A stretch of DNA of 37,330 bases, from NCBI RefSeq assembly GCF_028289855.1, contig NZ_JAQGKZ010000024.1, positions 1 to 37,330 on the forward strand. Reading direction: 5' to 3'. This stretch comes from Sphingomonas bacterium (GTDB taxonomy: Bacteria > Pseudomonadota > Alphaproteobacteria > Sphingomonadales > Sphingomonadaceae). The translations under genes and the position numbers were made by a program. Shown piece by piece: positions 6,505-16,046 of this stretch; within the stretch, counting starts at the first letter, position 1, and every line of letters starts with the position of its first letter. The notes under the pieces are model-generated. The model made no database searches, was not told the DNA's origin, and saw only the letters and a program-made list of their open reading frames with translations.

Positions 6505-8622
6505 ATGTCCCGTCATGTCCGTCTGCGGCGCCGCGCCGTGTTGCTTGCTGGCGCCGCGCTGGCGTCTCCCTCGCTCGCGCAGGCGCAATCGACGCCGGCG
6601 CCATCCTCCGATCCCGCCGTCGCACCCGCACCACAGCCGGTATCGACCGCAGGAACCAAGCGTACCTACCTGCCCGCCGACTTCGCACGCTTCGCGCCGC
6701 AGACGGCGTACGACATGCTGACCCAGGTGCCGGGCTTCACGATTCGCAGCGCCGACCAGGAGCGAGGGCTGGGCCAGGCGTCGGAGAACGTGCTGATCAA
6801 CGGCGAGCGAATCGCCAACAAATCGGGCGGCGCGATCGATGAATTGCGCAAGGTTCCCGCGGGCAACGTCGAGCGGATCGAGATCGTCGACGCGTCCAGC
6901 CTGGGCATCGCCGGGCTGGTCGGGCAGGTCGCCAACGTCGTCGTCAAGGCGAGCGGCGGCGGCAAGGGCCAGTTCGAATGGAGCCCCAATTTCCGTGCGC
7001 ATTTCGCGCGGCCCAATCTGTACAGCGGGTCGATCAGCTATTCGGGCAAGGCTGGCGGCTGGCTCGATTATACGCTGTCGGTCGAGGACCAGACCGGGCG
7101 CGGCGGGCTGGGCGGGCCGGTGCTGATCACCGACGGCAGCGGTGCGCTGATCGAGCGGCGCTACCAGATCTTCCACAGCGAATCCGATCTCGTCACCGGC
7201 AAGATCAAGCTCGGGTTTAGGGGCCCCGGATCGGCCAAGGGCAATCTGACGCTCGCGGGAACGCCGTATTTCAACCCGGTCTACAATGCCGACACGCGCG
7301 TTCGCGCCGACGGCGACGACCGCAGCCGGGTGAACCGTTCCCAGCTCAACGGCTTCTATTACGATATCAGCGGCGATTACGATTTCCGGCTCGGGCCGGG
7401 ACGGCTCAAGCTGATCGGGTTGCGCCATCTCGATCATGAGCCGATCCTTCAGACACAAATCACACGCTTCGTCAGCGGCGCGCCCGATACCGGCACGATG
7501 TTCGGCCGCAATTCGTATATCGGCGAGACGGTCGGCCGCGCCGAATATTCGTGGAAGATGGGCAAGAACGCGCTGCAGCTATCGTTCGAGCGCGCGTTCA
7601 ATTCGCTCGATCAGCGCGGCACGCTGTTCAATCTGTCGCCGGCGGGCACGTTCGACCCGATTCCCTTTCCCGGTGGGTCGGGCAAGGTCGAGGAGACTCG
7701 GTACGAGGGCACCGCGACGCTCAGCCGTCCGCTCGGGCCCAAGCTCGATCTTCAACTCGTCCTCGGCGCCGAGCAGAGCACGCTCACGCGCGTCGACGGC
7801 AATCTGGCGCCGCGCAAATTCTTCCGGCCCAAGGGCAGCGTGTCACTCGGCTACCGGCCATCGCCGGGCTGGGACACGAGCCTGAAACTCACGCGCCGCG
7901 TCGGCCAGATCAGCTTCTACGATTTCCTGTCGCAACCCAATCTCAGCCAAGACCGTCAGAATGCCGGCAATCCGGACCTGGTCCCGCCGCAAAGCTGGGA
8001 GCTGGAGGGCGAAATCGGCCGCGAGCTCGGGCGCTGGGGCAAGACTCGGCTTCGGACCTATGCGCACAAAATCACCGATATCATCGATATCATTCCGATC
8101 GGTGCCAGCGACGAAGGAGTCGGCAATTTGCCCAACGCGACGCGGTTCGGCATCGTCAGCACTAGTACGATCCAGTTCGATCCGATCGGGTGGCGCGGTG
8201 CCAAGCTTGACGCGACACTCGGCACCGAACGCACCCGCGTGCGCGATCCGCTGACGGGAGTTGAGCGGTCGATCGGCGGCAATCACGATGCGTGGATGGA
8301 TTTCTCGTTCCGCCAGGACGTGCCGCGCAGCCACTTCGCTTACGGCGCGGAGGCGCAATACGATCACTTCAACAAGACCTATTATACCACCGAGGTGCTG
8401 CGTAGCTGGGAGGGACCGTGGTTCGTCAGCGCGTTCGTCGAGCGCAAGAACCTGGCCGGACTGACGGTGCGATTCACCGTGATCAATCTCAACAACGCGC
8501 GTCACCGGCTCGACCGCTACGTCTATGACGGGCGGCGCACGACCAATCCGCTGTTGTTCCGCGAAGTCCACGACCAGTTGATCGGGCCAATCTTCGCCTT
8601 TTCGGTCAAGGGCAATTTCTGA
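6505..8622 (+). CDS. TonB-dependent outer-membrane receptor
   Basis: A 705-residue outer-membrane protein. The signal peptide is RRRAVLLAGAALASPSLAQA. After a Pro/Ala linker the plug domain (about 55-155) contains TAYDMLTQVPGFTIRSAD, VLINGERIANKSGG and VERIEIVDASS, followed by a beta-barrel that ends in an aromatic residue (FAFSVKGNF), as expected for BAM insertion. TonB-dependent receptors import scarce ligands such as siderophores, cobalamin or glycans; the ligand here is not evident. The barrel is short for the family. The ATG at 6505 follows GGAGGG by eight bases; an overlapping in-frame GTG at 6496 is rejected. No TonB-ExbBD or transporter partner is adjacent. Two tandem operators upstream suggest tight repression. 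Confidence 0.88.
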   Translation: MSRHVRLRRRAVLLAGAALASPSLAQAQSTPAPSSDPAVAPAPQPVSTAGTKRTYLPADFARFAPQTAYDMLTQVPGFTIRSADQERGLGQASENVLINGERIANKSGGAIDELRKVPAGNVERIEIVDASSLGIAGLVGQVANVVVKASGGGKGQFEWSPNFRAHFARPNLYSGSISYSGKAGGWLDYTLSVEDQTGRGGLGGPVLITDGSGALIERRYQIFHSESDLVTGKIKLGFRGPGSAKGNLTLAGTPYFNPVYNADTRVRADGDDRSRVNRSQLNGFYYDISGDYDFRLGPGRLKLIGLRHLDHEPILQTQITRFVSGAPDTGTMFGRNSYIGETVGRAEYSWKMGKNALQLSFERAFNSLDQRGTLFNLSPAGTFDPIPFPGGSGKVEETRYEGTATLSRPLGPKLDLQLVLGAEQSTLTRVDGNLAPRKFFRPKGSVSLGYRPSPGWDTSLKLTRRVGQISFYDFLSQPNLSQDRQNAGNPDLVPPQSWELEGEIGRELGRWGKTRLRTYAHKITDIIDIIPIGASDEGVGNLPNATRFGIVSTSTIQFDPIGWRGAKLDATLGTERTRVRDPLTGVERSIGGNHDAWMDFSFRQDVPRSHFAYGAEAQYDHFNKTYYTTEVLRSWEGPWFVSAFVERKNLAGLTVRFTVINLNNARHRLDRYVYDGRRTTNPLLFREVHDQLIGPIFAFSVKGNF

Positions 8623-8754
8623 CGCGGCGAGCCGAATGAGCTGAGGATTTCAGGCAGAGGAGCAAAAAGGGCGGTTAACGGCGCGCTCGCCCCTTGCCCT
8701 CACCCGCCGCCATGCCATATTTTGGCTTCCGCGATGCTCGACCACAATTTCAAT

Positions 8755-9096
8755 ATGGCCAACGACCCCGACCGGGTCGGCGACGGCGACGGTGAAGACG
8801 GCACCGGCGTGGGCATCGCCACGCGTACCCGAACCCGCACCAAGCAGCCGACGCCATACCGCGTGCTGATGCTCAATGACGACTACACGCCGATGGAATT
8901 CGTCGTCCTGTGCCTCCAGCAATTCTTCCGCATGTCGACCGAGGAAGCGACGCAGGTGATGTTCCACGTCCACCAGAAGGGCGTCGGCGTGTGCGGCGTG
9001 TTCACCTACGAAGTCGCGGAGACCAAGGTCAGCCAGGTGATGGACTTCGCCCGGCAGAACCAGCACCCGTTACAGTGCACGCTGGAAAAGGCGTAG
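8755..9096 (+). CDS. clpS: ATP-dependent Clp protease adaptor ClpS
   Basis: A 113-residue adaptor that delivers N-degron substrates to ClpAP. After an acidic, flexible N-terminal tail ([15 protein letters not shown]) the core holds [20 protein letters not shown] with the NDD substrate pocket, then [19 protein letters not shown] with the conserved histidine, [11 protein letters not shown] and HPLQCTLEK at the C-terminus. The start is uncertain: homologues commonly begin near MANDPD or MADDPD (ATG at 8755), but an in-frame ATG at 8734 would add seven residues, and neither has a clear Shine-Dalgarno. It is convergent with the MDR oxidoreductase gene, 20 bp away. clpA is not in the window. Confidence 0.95.
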   Translation: MANDPDRVGDGDGEDGTGVGIATRTRTRTKQPTPYRVLMLNDDYTPMEFVVLCLQQFFRMSTEEATQVMFHVHQKGVGVCGVFTYEVAETKVSQVMDFARQNQHPLQCTLEKA

Positions 9097-9116
9097 CCCG
9101 AGTCGCGACGCCGCCG

Positions 9117-10082
9117 TCAATCAAGCCCGACGTCGATCACGACAATACCCGCCTTTTGCCCGGTCAGGACATAGCGATAGGCGTCGGCGATCCTGTCCAG
9201 CGGGTATTTACGGTCGATTGCCGCCCGGAATTCCCCGGCTTCCATTCTCGCGCCGAGAAAGTGGACGAAGTTCTGCGCGCTGCCGCGCGGCGGCAGCGGA
9301 ACACTCACCTTGCCGCTGCGGGTGATTGCCGACCATAAGAGGAACGGAGCATCCCGTCCCCCCGAGCCAAGGTCGGTGAGGGCGAAGCGGCCATTCGGTT
9401 TGAGCAGCCGCTGCCAGTGCCTGACGGGCATCTTCCCCACCGCGTCGAGCACGAAATCGAACCTGTCGTCGAGCTGACTGAATTCGGGCATGGTATAGTC
9501 GATCACGCGGTCGGCGCCGAGTAACCTGGCGAGCCCGATATGTTGTGTGGGCACCACGGCGGTGACGTTCGCCCCGGCATGCTTGGCCAATTGCACTGCG
9601 GCCGTACCGATCGCGCCCGATGCGCCGTAGATCAGGATGCTGTGGCCGGGCTTGAGCCCGAACGCGGCGACGGTGCCGCTCGCATAATAGGCGCCCTCGA
9701 AAACCGGCGCCTGGTCGAACGATACGTTCGCCGGAATTGCCGCGATCGGGGCGGTTTCGGGCAGGCAGACATACTCGGCCTGACCACCATTTCCCGCCCA
9801 CGCGGTCATGCCGAACACGCGGTCGCCTGGCCTGAAGTTCGCGACGCTGTCGCCGACCGCCTCTACCTCGCCGGCAAAATCCATTCCCAGGACCGACCGT
9901 CGCGGCTGGCGCGTGATCAGCCGCTGAAACAGCGGATGGAGAAGCTCGCCGCAATCGCTGCGGTTGACCGTCGCCGCGCGGACGCGGACGAGGATCTCGC
10001 CCGCTGCGGGGACCGGCTTGGGCACCTCCGCGACTTCGATCGACCAGCGTCGTCCGAACCGGGTGACAACCGCCGCTTTCAT
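9117..10082 (-). CDS. Medium-chain dehydrogenase/reductase, quinone oxidoreductase-like
   Basis: A 321-residue NAD(P)H-dependent MDR protein. The N-terminal GroES-like half contains VLGMDFAGEVEAVGDSVANF and PGDRVFGMTAWAGNGGQAEY. The Rossmann half contains ILIYGASGAIGTAAVQLAKH. The zinc-ligand pattern of true alcohol dehydrogenases is absent, so it belongs to the zinc-free quinone/enone reductase branch, which reduces activated double bonds or quinones. The natural substrate is unknown. The stop lies 20 bp from the clpS stop (convergent). The MAPEG gene upstream is on the same strand with only a 34-bp gap, so the two may be cotranscribed. Confidence 0.85.
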   Translation of the reverse strand: MKAAVVTRFGRRWSIEVAEVPKPVPAAGEILVRVRAATVNRSDCGELLHPLFQRLITRQPRRSVLGMDFAGEVEAVGDSVANFRPGDRVFGMTAWAGNGGQAEYVCLPETAPIAAIPANVSFDQAPVFEGAYYASGTVAAFGLKPGHSILIYGASGAIGTAAVQLAKHAGANVTAVVPTQHIGLARLLGADRVIDYTMPEFSQLDDRFDFVLDAVGKMPVRHWQRLLKPNGRFALTDLGSGGRDAPFLLWSAITRSGKVSVPLPPRGSAQNFVHFLGARMEAGEFRAAIDRKYPLDRIADAYRYVLTGQKAGIVVIDVGLD

Positions 10083-10116
10083 CGCGTGGTACTCCGCGTG
10101 AACACGGACGACCGTT

Positions 10117-10521
10117 TCAGGCCCCGCCGATCGCCATTGTATAAACGATCTTGCCGAGCGCGCCGAGCAACAGAACCAGCGTCGTCAAAGACTGGATCAG
10201 GAAACCGGTGCTGCGCTTGGCGGGATCGGCCATGTAGCCGCTGGAATAGAGCAGCCGTCCGATGATCCAGACGACGCCCAGCCCGGCGGCGACCTTCTCG
10301 TTCCAGTAGAGTGCGAAGAGCCAGAGCGCGGCCAGGAATATCGGGAGCCATTCGAGCGTGTTGATATGCACGCGGACGGCGCGCTCCAGGATCGGGTGCC
10401 CGGTCATGGCCGGCGCTTCGATCCCCGACGTGCCGCGTGCCTTGGCCACCTGCAGGCCCAACCCGATATAGACGAGCAGCGCTACGATCGTGACGATGGC
10501 GGTCCAGCTATAGTGCATCAT
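10117..10521 (-). CDS. MAPEG family membrane protein
   Basis: A 134-residue integral membrane protein with about four hydrophobic helices: AIVTIVALLVYIGLGLQVAK, then after a loop (GHPILERAVRVHINTLEW) a second, third and fourth up to LVLLLGALGKIVYTM. The RAVRVHINTLEWLPIFLA segment is the MAPEG signature region. MAPEG proteins in eukaryotes act in eicosanoid and glutathione metabolism; bacterial members are mostly uncharacterised. Two adjacent ATGs (10521 and 10518) follow GGGGGAAC. A much longer frame upstream is rejected for lack of hydrophobicity and of a ribosome site. It may be cotranscribed with the MDR oxidoreductase downstream. Confidence 0.85.
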   Translation of the reverse strand: MMHYSWTAIVTIVALLVYIGLGLQVAKARGTSGIEAPAMTGHPILERAVRVHINTLEWLPIFLAALWLFALYWNEKVAAGLGVVWIIGRLLYSSGYMADPAKRSTGFLIQSLTTLVLLLGALGKIVYTMAIGGA

Positions 10522-10738
10522 GATGTTCCCCCGGAATGGACGGCGTGAAAGCCGGCCTGTCGTGAGTATGTCATGATGCGCCCCGTTCGCAAACCGTCCG
10601 CGGAATTCTCGCAACCTGCTAGAATCTTGCGTTAACCACGTAGCGTTTCGCTGCGGGACACGGCCAAATTCGCGGGCGATCCATTAGGCTTTTTGCGCTA
10701 GGCGCTCACGCGCCGGGATCGACCGGCCGAGGGCTTGG

Positions 10739-11779
10739 ATGACCGACTGGCGCACATGGACGATCCGGCGAAGCCGTGCGGCGTTGTTCGCGCTGCTGAT
10801 CGGCCTGCCCGTGCTCGCGGTCTCGGCCAAAGCGGCGGTGGTCGCTTATTATGCCGATCAGACGCCCGCGCCCAAGCCGCCCTTGCCGCCGATCGGGTAT
10901 GAGAGCGAGGATCATTTCCCCGGCGCCGCCTCGCTGTACGTCGCGGAGGCCGATGCCGCGCCGATGACCGGTACGACCGGCACGATTGATATCGCCAATC
11001 TGGCGATCCCGACCAATGCGGTGCTGACGCCCGATCTCGACGGCACCGTGAAGCCCGCACAACCGTTCTCGATGCTCGGCGCGAGCGCGCTCGACCGCGG
11101 GCGCGCACTCGATTGCCTGTCGACCGCGATCTATTACGAGGCCGCGTCCGAAAGCGACGACGGCCAGCGCGCGGTGGCGCAGGTGATCCTCAACCGAGTC
11201 CGCCACCCGGCCTTTCCCAACACCGTGTGCGGGGTGATCTATCAGGGGTCCGAACGCACCACCGGGTGCCAGTTCAGCTATGCCTGCGACGGGTCGATGG
11301 CGCGCCCGCGCTCGGTCGCGGGGATGGCGCGCGCGACGCGGATCGCGGCGGCGGCGCTCAACGGCTATGTGATGGGCGCGGTCGGGCTGGCGACGCATTA
11401 TCACACCTACGCCGTCACCCCGTCGTGGAACCGCAGCCTGGTGATGACCGATGCGATCGGCGCGCACTTCTTCCACCGCTGGAAGGGGTATTTCGGCACG
11501 CCCGCGGCGTTCAGCAACGCGCGTTATCAGGGCGGCGAGCCGATCCCGGGGCCGCATCCCAAGATCGATCCGATCCTGCCGCTGATGCCGCCGACCGCGT
11601 TCGCGATGGCGAACACGACGCTGCCGATACCCGGCGTGGCGGCGGCGCCGGTCGCCAGGACCGACGTGTCGGCGATCCAGCCGCAATATCGCGACGTCAG
11701 CGTGGCGAAGGACGACAACCTGCCCGGTGACTCGCAGATCCTCGACCGCTGGAAGGATTCGGGGAAGGCGCTGAAATAG
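10739..11779 (+). CDS. Cell wall hydrolase, SleB/Hydrolase_2 family
   Basis: A 346-residue envelope protein. One N-terminal hydrophobic segment (LFALLIGLPVLAVSAKAAVV) acts as a signal anchor or signal peptide. A Pro/Asp-rich linker leads to the Hydrolase_2 domain (about 120-245) with LDCLSTAIYYEAASESDDGQ, which contains the presumed catalytic Glu, then AVAQVILNRVRHPAFP, CQFSYACDG and HYHTYAVTPSWN. In Bacillus, SleB is a spore-cortex lytic transglycosylase; in alphaproteobacteria such proteins are thought to trim peptidoglycan. Four cysteines in the domain could form disulfides. GAGGG precedes the ATG. It is convergent with the S9 peptidase, with a composite hairpin element between them. The 217-bp gap before the MAPEG start shows no clear motif beyond a weak TAGAAT at 10620. 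Confidence 0.88.
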   Translation: MTDWRTWTIRRSRAALFALLIGLPVLAVSAKAAVVAYYADQTPAPKPPLPPIGYESEDHFPGAASLYVAEADAAPMTGTTGTIDIANLAIPTNAVLTPDLDGTVKPAQPFSMLGASALDRGRALDCLSTAIYYEAASESDDGQRAVAQVILNRVRHPAFPNTVCGVIYQGSERTTGCQFSYACDGSMARPRSVAGMARATRIAAAALNGYVMGAVGLATHYHTYAVTPSWNRSLVMTDAIGAHFFHRWKGYFGTPAAFSNARYQGGEPIPGPHPKIDPILPLMPPTAFAMANTTLPIPGVAAAPVARTDVSAIQPQYRDVSVAKDDNLPGDSQILDRWKDSGKALK

Positions 11780-11799
11780 CGCCCGCCTACCTCGCCTCA

Positions 11800-11888
11800 C
11801 CGTCACCCGGGACTTGATCGGGGGTCCATGTCTCCGCCGGCGAGGCGCTCGCGGATAGATGGATGCCGGATCAAGTCCGGCATGACGG
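11800..11888. repeat. Composite inverted repeat, copy 1
   Basis: Two 30-nt arms (11800-11829 and 11859-11888) align without gaps as an inverted repeat. Each arm is itself a hairpin with the tip GACTTGATC. Arm 2 holds a perfect local stem (TGCCGGA/TCCGGCA, 11864-11882). Arm 1 keeps the outer pairs with different bases (C-G, C-G against T-A, G-C), a compensatory change, but has two unpaired positions. It lies between the convergent SleB and S9 genes, where it could also end both transcripts. Confidence 0.75.
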
Positions 11889-11894
11889 ATTTGG

Positions 11895-13843
11895 TTATTT
11901 CGCGCCCAAATACTGCGCCCACCACGCGAACACACGCTTCTTCAAATCGGCGACGTGCTCGGGCTGGCGGATGCCATGGCCTTCGTCGGGGTAGATCATC
12001 AGCGTCGTCGGCACGCCGAGTTCCTTCAGCGCGTGCCAATATTCGATCGACTGTCCCGGCGGCACTTCGATGTCGCGTTCGCCGACATAGATGAAGGTCG
12101 GAGTGCGCGCCTTCTTGATGTAGGTGATCGCCGAGACCTTCGCGTACGCCTCTGGGTCATCATAGGCCGACTTGCCGAAGAACGGGATCATCCACTGGTC
12201 GATGCCGTTGGTGCCGTAATAGCTGATCCAGTTCGATAGACCCGCGCCCGCAACGATTGCCTTGAAGCGATTGGTCTGCGTGTTCGCCCACATCGCCATG
12301 AACCCGCCATAGCTGCCGCCGGTCAGCCCGAGTCTAGCGTCGTCGATCGGCGCGACCTTCTCGACCGCATCGACCCCGGCCAGGATGTCGCGCAAATCGC
12401 CGCCGCCGAAATCGCGCTTGTTGGCTGCGGTGAACGCCTCGCCCTGGCCATAGCTGCCGCGCGGGTTGGGGTAGAACAAATAATAGCCGCGCGCGGTCAG
12501 AGCGGCCTCTGCGCTGTCCGCCCCAACGAAACGCGGCGAGGTGGCTGAGGACGGACCCCCATGGACGGTGACGATCATCGGCGCCTTGCCTGTGGAGGTG
12601 ACGCGCGGACCGACCAGCCAACCCTGCACGTCGTATCCGTCGCTCTTCCAAGAGATGCTCTGCGCCGACACGCTGGGGGTGAGTCCGTCATTGTCGTGGG
12701 TCAGCTGCCGCACCGCACCGGGCGATCCAGCATGGATCGCGGGCGCCTTGTCATACCGCTGGGTGACGGTCGCGAAGGTCCGGCCGTCCGCCGCCCAGGC
12801 GATCCGTCCGTCGCCGGCGCCAAGGCTGGCGTCGGGGATGTCGATCAGCGGCGTCACGCGGCCGCGCGGGTCGATTGCAGCGCCGCCCATTGCGTTGCCC
12901 CTAAGGTAGCTGGCGCGCAGGCCGCCGCTGACCCATGCGAGTGAGGTGAAGGTCACAGGCTGCTTGGCGGTCACATCGACCGGTGCGCCTCCGGCGAACG
13001 GCACCGTCCACACATCGCCCCCGACCGGTCCGAAATCGCTCATCAGCCCGCCGATATAGGCCACGGTCTTGCCGTCGGGTGAGATGCGCGGGAAATCGAG
13101 TTGGGTCTTGGGCCGCGCGATATTGCGCACCGCGCCGGTGGTGGCATCGATCGCGTCAAGCGTCGCGACCCACCAATTGTTGTCGCCGTTGCCCAGCGCG
13201 GTGGTCGCGACGAAGCCCTTGCCGTCGGGCGTCCAGTCATATTCGTAGACATAGCGATCGGCGGGGGAGACCGGTTTGATGTTGGTGGTCACCCCGCCGA
13301 CGTCGAACACCGCGATCCGCTGCTCGTCGTTCTTTTCGCCGATCTCGCCGACCAGCCGCACGCCAGGCTGAGTTGCGCCCGATTCTTTGCCGGCGTCGAG
13401 CGTCACCAGCACCGCGATGCGCTCACCGTCCGGCGAGAAGCGCGGCGTCTGCGCAATGCCGTTGATCGTGGCGAGGCCTGTATAGGGCAGTCCGGCGATC
13501 GGTCCGCCGGTCACCCGTTGCCGGCTGCCCACCACAATTGCGTGGTCCCTTTGGCGCGGTCGCGCTGAAGCCAGGCAAGCCTGAAGCCGGGCCCAAAGGT
13601 CAGCCCCGAATAGCTGCACGTCGCGCACGGATCGATCGTCGTCAGGATGTGTCCATCCTTGACCGACCGTACGACGATCTTGCCGTGCGCGGGCTTGCCG
13701 CTGTCGGTGTCCGCGGTCTCGACGCTCGCCAGCATGTCGCCCGCCGGGGAAAGCGCCAGCCCCGCATAAGCGTGCATCGGTTGCGCGGCGGGCGCGGCGG
13801 CGGTCGTAACGAGAAGGGCGGCAACGGCGAGGGTCAAGCGCAT
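11895..13843 (-). pseudogene. S9 family prolyl oligopeptidase, interrupted by a one-base frameshift
   Basis: A secreted S9 (acylaminoacyl-peptidase/DPP IV-like) serine peptidase split over two frames. The 5' part (13843 to 13511) encodes a signal peptide (MRLTLAVAALLVTTAAAPAA), the beginning of the propeller (ALSPAGDMLASVETAD) and ends WWAAGNG-stop. The rest continues in another frame from VTGGPIAGL through FSPDGERIAVL, YEYDWTPDGKGFV and the catalytic domain: GGSYGGFMAMW (nucleophile Ser), GERDIEVPPGQS (Asp), YPDEGHGIRQPEH (His). Adding one G to the GGG at 13514-13516 restores one frame. Everything else looks intact, so this is either a very recent mutation or a sequencing error. AAGGA precedes the start at 13843. 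If intact, it would cleave peptides in the periplasm. Confidence 0.85.
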
Positions 13844-13895
13844 CGGCGATTCCTTGGGGAGGGGATGCCTTGTCGTAGCCGCTGTCGCGCCCACG

Positions 13896-13920
13896 AAAAA
13901 GGGGCCGGCGAACCGGCCCC
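13896..13920 (-). terminator. Intrinsic terminator of the small exported protein gene
   Basis: GGGGCCGG (13901-13908) and CCGGCCCC (13913-13920) form an 8-bp stem with a TTCG tetraloop on the minus strand, followed there by five Ts (complement of 13896-13900). It ends the transcript of the gene at 13946-14305 before the S9 peptidase start. Confidence 0.9.
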
Positions 13921-13945
13921 TCCTCCTCGAGTCCGGGATCGGCGC

Positions 13946-14305
13946 TTACCAGCGGCGATCGTGGTCCCGGCCCTGACCGCGCCCATAGTCGCGATCGTGC
14001 TTTTCGACCTTCACCTGGCGGCTGATCGCGTCGAAGCGGCGATCGAGGTCGGCACGCTCGCGCATGTCGAGCCGGCCGCCCGACCGGGCATAGCGATATT
14101 CGAGCCCGACGACGTCGCGCAGCTGGCTCTTGAGCTGATACGCTTCGCGGCGGTCGAGCGCGCCCGAACGGAGGCCCTGGTCGATGCGCTGGCTCAGATT
14201 GGCCTGGCGCTGCGAAATGCTGGTCCACGGCGCCGCGCTCGCGACGGACGGGACGGTGGCGGCGGCCATACCCAGGCCCGCCAGCAAGATGGTCAGCTTT
14301 TTCAT
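13946..14305 (-). CDS. Small exported protein of unknown function, basic helical
   Basis: A 119-residue protein with a clear signal peptide ([20 protein letters not shown], cut after ASA). The mature part is highly charged and predicted helical: [40 protein letters not shown] and [20 protein letters not shown], ending in a Gly/Arg/Asp/His tail ([13 protein letters not shown]). The repeated pattern resembles sphingomonad periplasmic proteins with N/Q-R-I-D-x-G and L-T/D-x-x-E-A-x-x-L motifs. Function unknown; no catalytic motif seen. AAAGGAG precedes the ATG at 14305. Its leader contains a perfect palindrome (14324-14341). It is divergent from pccB and followed by its own terminator, so it is probably monocistronic. 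Confidence 0.75.
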   Translation of the reverse strand: MKKLTILLAGLGMAAATVPSVASAAPWTSISQRQANLSQRIDQGLRSGALDRREAYQLKSQLRDVVGLEYRYARSGGRLDMRERADLDRRFDAISRQVKVEKHDRDYGRGQGRDHDRRW

Positions 14306-14323
14306 GGTCCGTACTCCTTTTGC

Positions 14324-14341
14324 GACCGGATACGTCCGGTC
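14324..14341. promoter_or_regulatory. Perfect 7-bp-arm palindrome in a divergent promoter region
   Basis: GACCGGA-TACG-TCCGGTC lies 19 bp upstream of the small exported protein start and 120 bp before pccB. It could be an operator, or a hairpin in the mRNA leader just before the AAAGGAG ribosome site. The rest of the 155-bp gap shows no motif I can name. Confidence 0.4.
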
Positions 14342-14460
14342 GAGGAGCAATCTGGGATCGACCTGTCGCCGATCTGTGTCGGCGGGTATGCCAATGTGTC
14401 GCAAGCGTTCGCCACGCCGAGAGTTGCGTTCATCTTCGAAAAAGCCAAAAAGCCGACCCC

Positions 14461-15987
14461 ATGTCATCGACCATCGAAGAACTCGCCCGCCGCCGTGAAG
14501 CCGCCCGCCAGGGCGGCGGCGAAAAGCGCATCGCCGCGCAACACGCCAAGGGCAAGCTCACGGCACGAGAACGGCTCGACGTGCTGCTCGACGAGGGCAG
14601 TTTCGAGGAGCTCGACATGTTCGTCGAGCATAATTGCGTCGATTTCGGGATGCAGGACCAGATCATCCCCGGCGACGGCGTGGTCACCGGCACGGGCACG
14701 ATCAACGGGCGGCTGGTGTGCGTGTTCAGCCAGGACTTCACCGTGTTCGGCGGCTCGCTGTCCGAACGCCACGCGCAGAAGATCTGCAAGGTGATGGACC
14801 TGGCGATGAAGATCGGCGCGCCGGTGATCGGGCTCAACGATTCGGGCGGCGCGCGAATCCAGGAGGGCGTCGCGTCGCTCGGCGGCTATGCCGAGGTGTT
14901 CCAGCGCAACGTGCTCGCGTCGGGCGTGGTACCCCAGATTTCGCTGATCATGGGCCCATGCGCGGGCGGCGCGGTCTATTCGCCGGCGATGACCGACTTC
15001 ATCTTCATGGTGAAGGATTCAAGCTACATGTTTGTTACCGGTCCCGACGTGGTGAAGACGGTGACCAATGAAGTGGTGACGCAGGAAACGCTCGGGGGTG
15101 CGGTCACGCACACGACCAAGACCAGCGTCGCCGACAATGCGTTCGAGAACGATATCGAGGCGCTGCTTGCCGCGCGCGATTTCGTCGATTTCCTCCCCGC
15201 ATCGAATCGCGAGGGCGTCCCCGAACGCCCGACTGCCGATCCGTGGGACCGGATCGAGGACAGCCTCGACACGCTGATCCCGGCGAGCGCCAACCAGCCG
15301 TACGACATGCACGAGCTGATCCGCAAAACGGTGGACGAGGGCGATTTCTTCGAGGTGCAGCCCAAGCATGCGGGCAATATCATCGTCGGCTTCGGGCGGA
15401 TCGAGGGACGTACCGTCGGTGTGGTGGCCAACCAGCCGATGGTGTTGGCCGGGGTGCTCGATATCAATTCGTCCAAAAAGGCCGCGCGCTTCGTGCGCTT
15501 CTGCGACGCCTTCGATATCCCGATCGTCACCTTCGTCGATGTCCCCGGCTTCCTGCCCGGCACCGCGCAGGAGCATAATGGCATCATCAAGCACGGCGCC
15601 AAATTGCTGTTCGCCTATGCCGAGGCCACCGTGCCCAAGATCACCGTCATCACGCGCAAGGCGTACGGCGGCGCGTACGACGTGATGGCGTCGAAGCATC
15701 TGCGCGGCGACCTCAACTACGCCTGGCCGACCGCCGAGATCGCGGTGATGGGTGCGAAGGGCGCGGTCGAGATCATCTTCCGCGGCAAGACTCCCGAGGA
15801 GATCGCCGAGCGTACTGCGGAATACGAAGCCCGCTTCGCCAACCCCTTCGTCGCGGCAAGCAAAGGGTTCATCGACGAGGTGATCCAGCCGCACTCGACG
15901 CGGCGAAGGATCGCGCTCGGGTTGCGAAAGCTAAGGGGGAAGGTGCTCGAAAATCCGTGGAAGAAGCATGACAATATTCCGCTGTGA
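14461..15987 (+). CDS. pccB: Propionyl-CoA carboxylase beta subunit (carboxyltransferase)
   Basis: A 508-residue carboxyltransferase that moves CO2 from carboxybiotin to propionyl-CoA, giving (S)-methylmalonyl-CoA. Two crotonase-like halves are visible. The N-terminal one binds acyl-CoA (GQ-type [56 protein letters not shown]). The C-terminal one binds biotin ([39 protein letters not shown]). The length and the [13 protein letters not shown] form fit PccB rather than acetyl-CoA AccD. The start at ATG 14461 fits homologues, though no Shine-Dalgarno is visible, so the message may be leaderless. It heads a nine-gene operon with pccA as the eighth gene. Confidence 0.95.
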   Translation: MSSTIEELARRREAARQGGGEKRIAAQHAKGKLTARERLDVLLDEGSFEELDMFVEHNCVDFGMQDQIIPGDGVVTGTGTINGRLVCVFSQDFTVFGGSLSERHAQKICKVMDLAMKIGAPVIGLNDSGGARIQEGVASLGGYAEVFQRNVLASGVVPQISLIMGPCAGGAVYSPAMTDFIFMVKDSSYMFVTGPDVVKTVTNEVVTQETLGGAVTHTTKTSVADNAFENDIEALLAARDFVDFLPASNREGVPERPTADPWDRIEDSLDTLIPASANQPYDMHELIRKTVDEGDFFEVQPKHAGNIIVGFGRIEGRTVGVVANQPMVLAGVLDINSSKKAARFVRFCDAFDIPIVTFVDVPGFLPGTAQEHNGIIKHGAKLLFAYAEATVPKITVITRKAYGGAYDVMASKHLRGDLNYAWPTAEIAVMGAKGAVEIIFRGKTPEEIAERTAEYEARFANPFVAASKGFIDEVIQPHSTRRRIALGLRKLRGKVLENPWKKHDNIPL

Positions 15988-16046
15988 TTGCCCCCGCGCG
16001 CTAACTCGTTAAAACGCCCGCTCCCCCTCCGCCCGAAAGGCTTGTC

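Noticed and set aside
13505..13525. Programmed -1 ribosomal frameshifting to join the two S9 peptidase parts
   Set aside because: The site reads AAC-GGG-TGA, which is not an X-XXY-YYZ slippery sequence, and I see no following pseudoknot. S9 peptidases are not known to use it.
13525..14228. Continuation of the S9 peptidase frame upstream to 14228, giving an apparent 777-residue protein
   Set aside because: The extra N-terminal part is Arg-rich nonsense overlapping another gene, whereas the natural signal peptide and first propeller blade are found in the adjacent frame. A frameshift explains this better.
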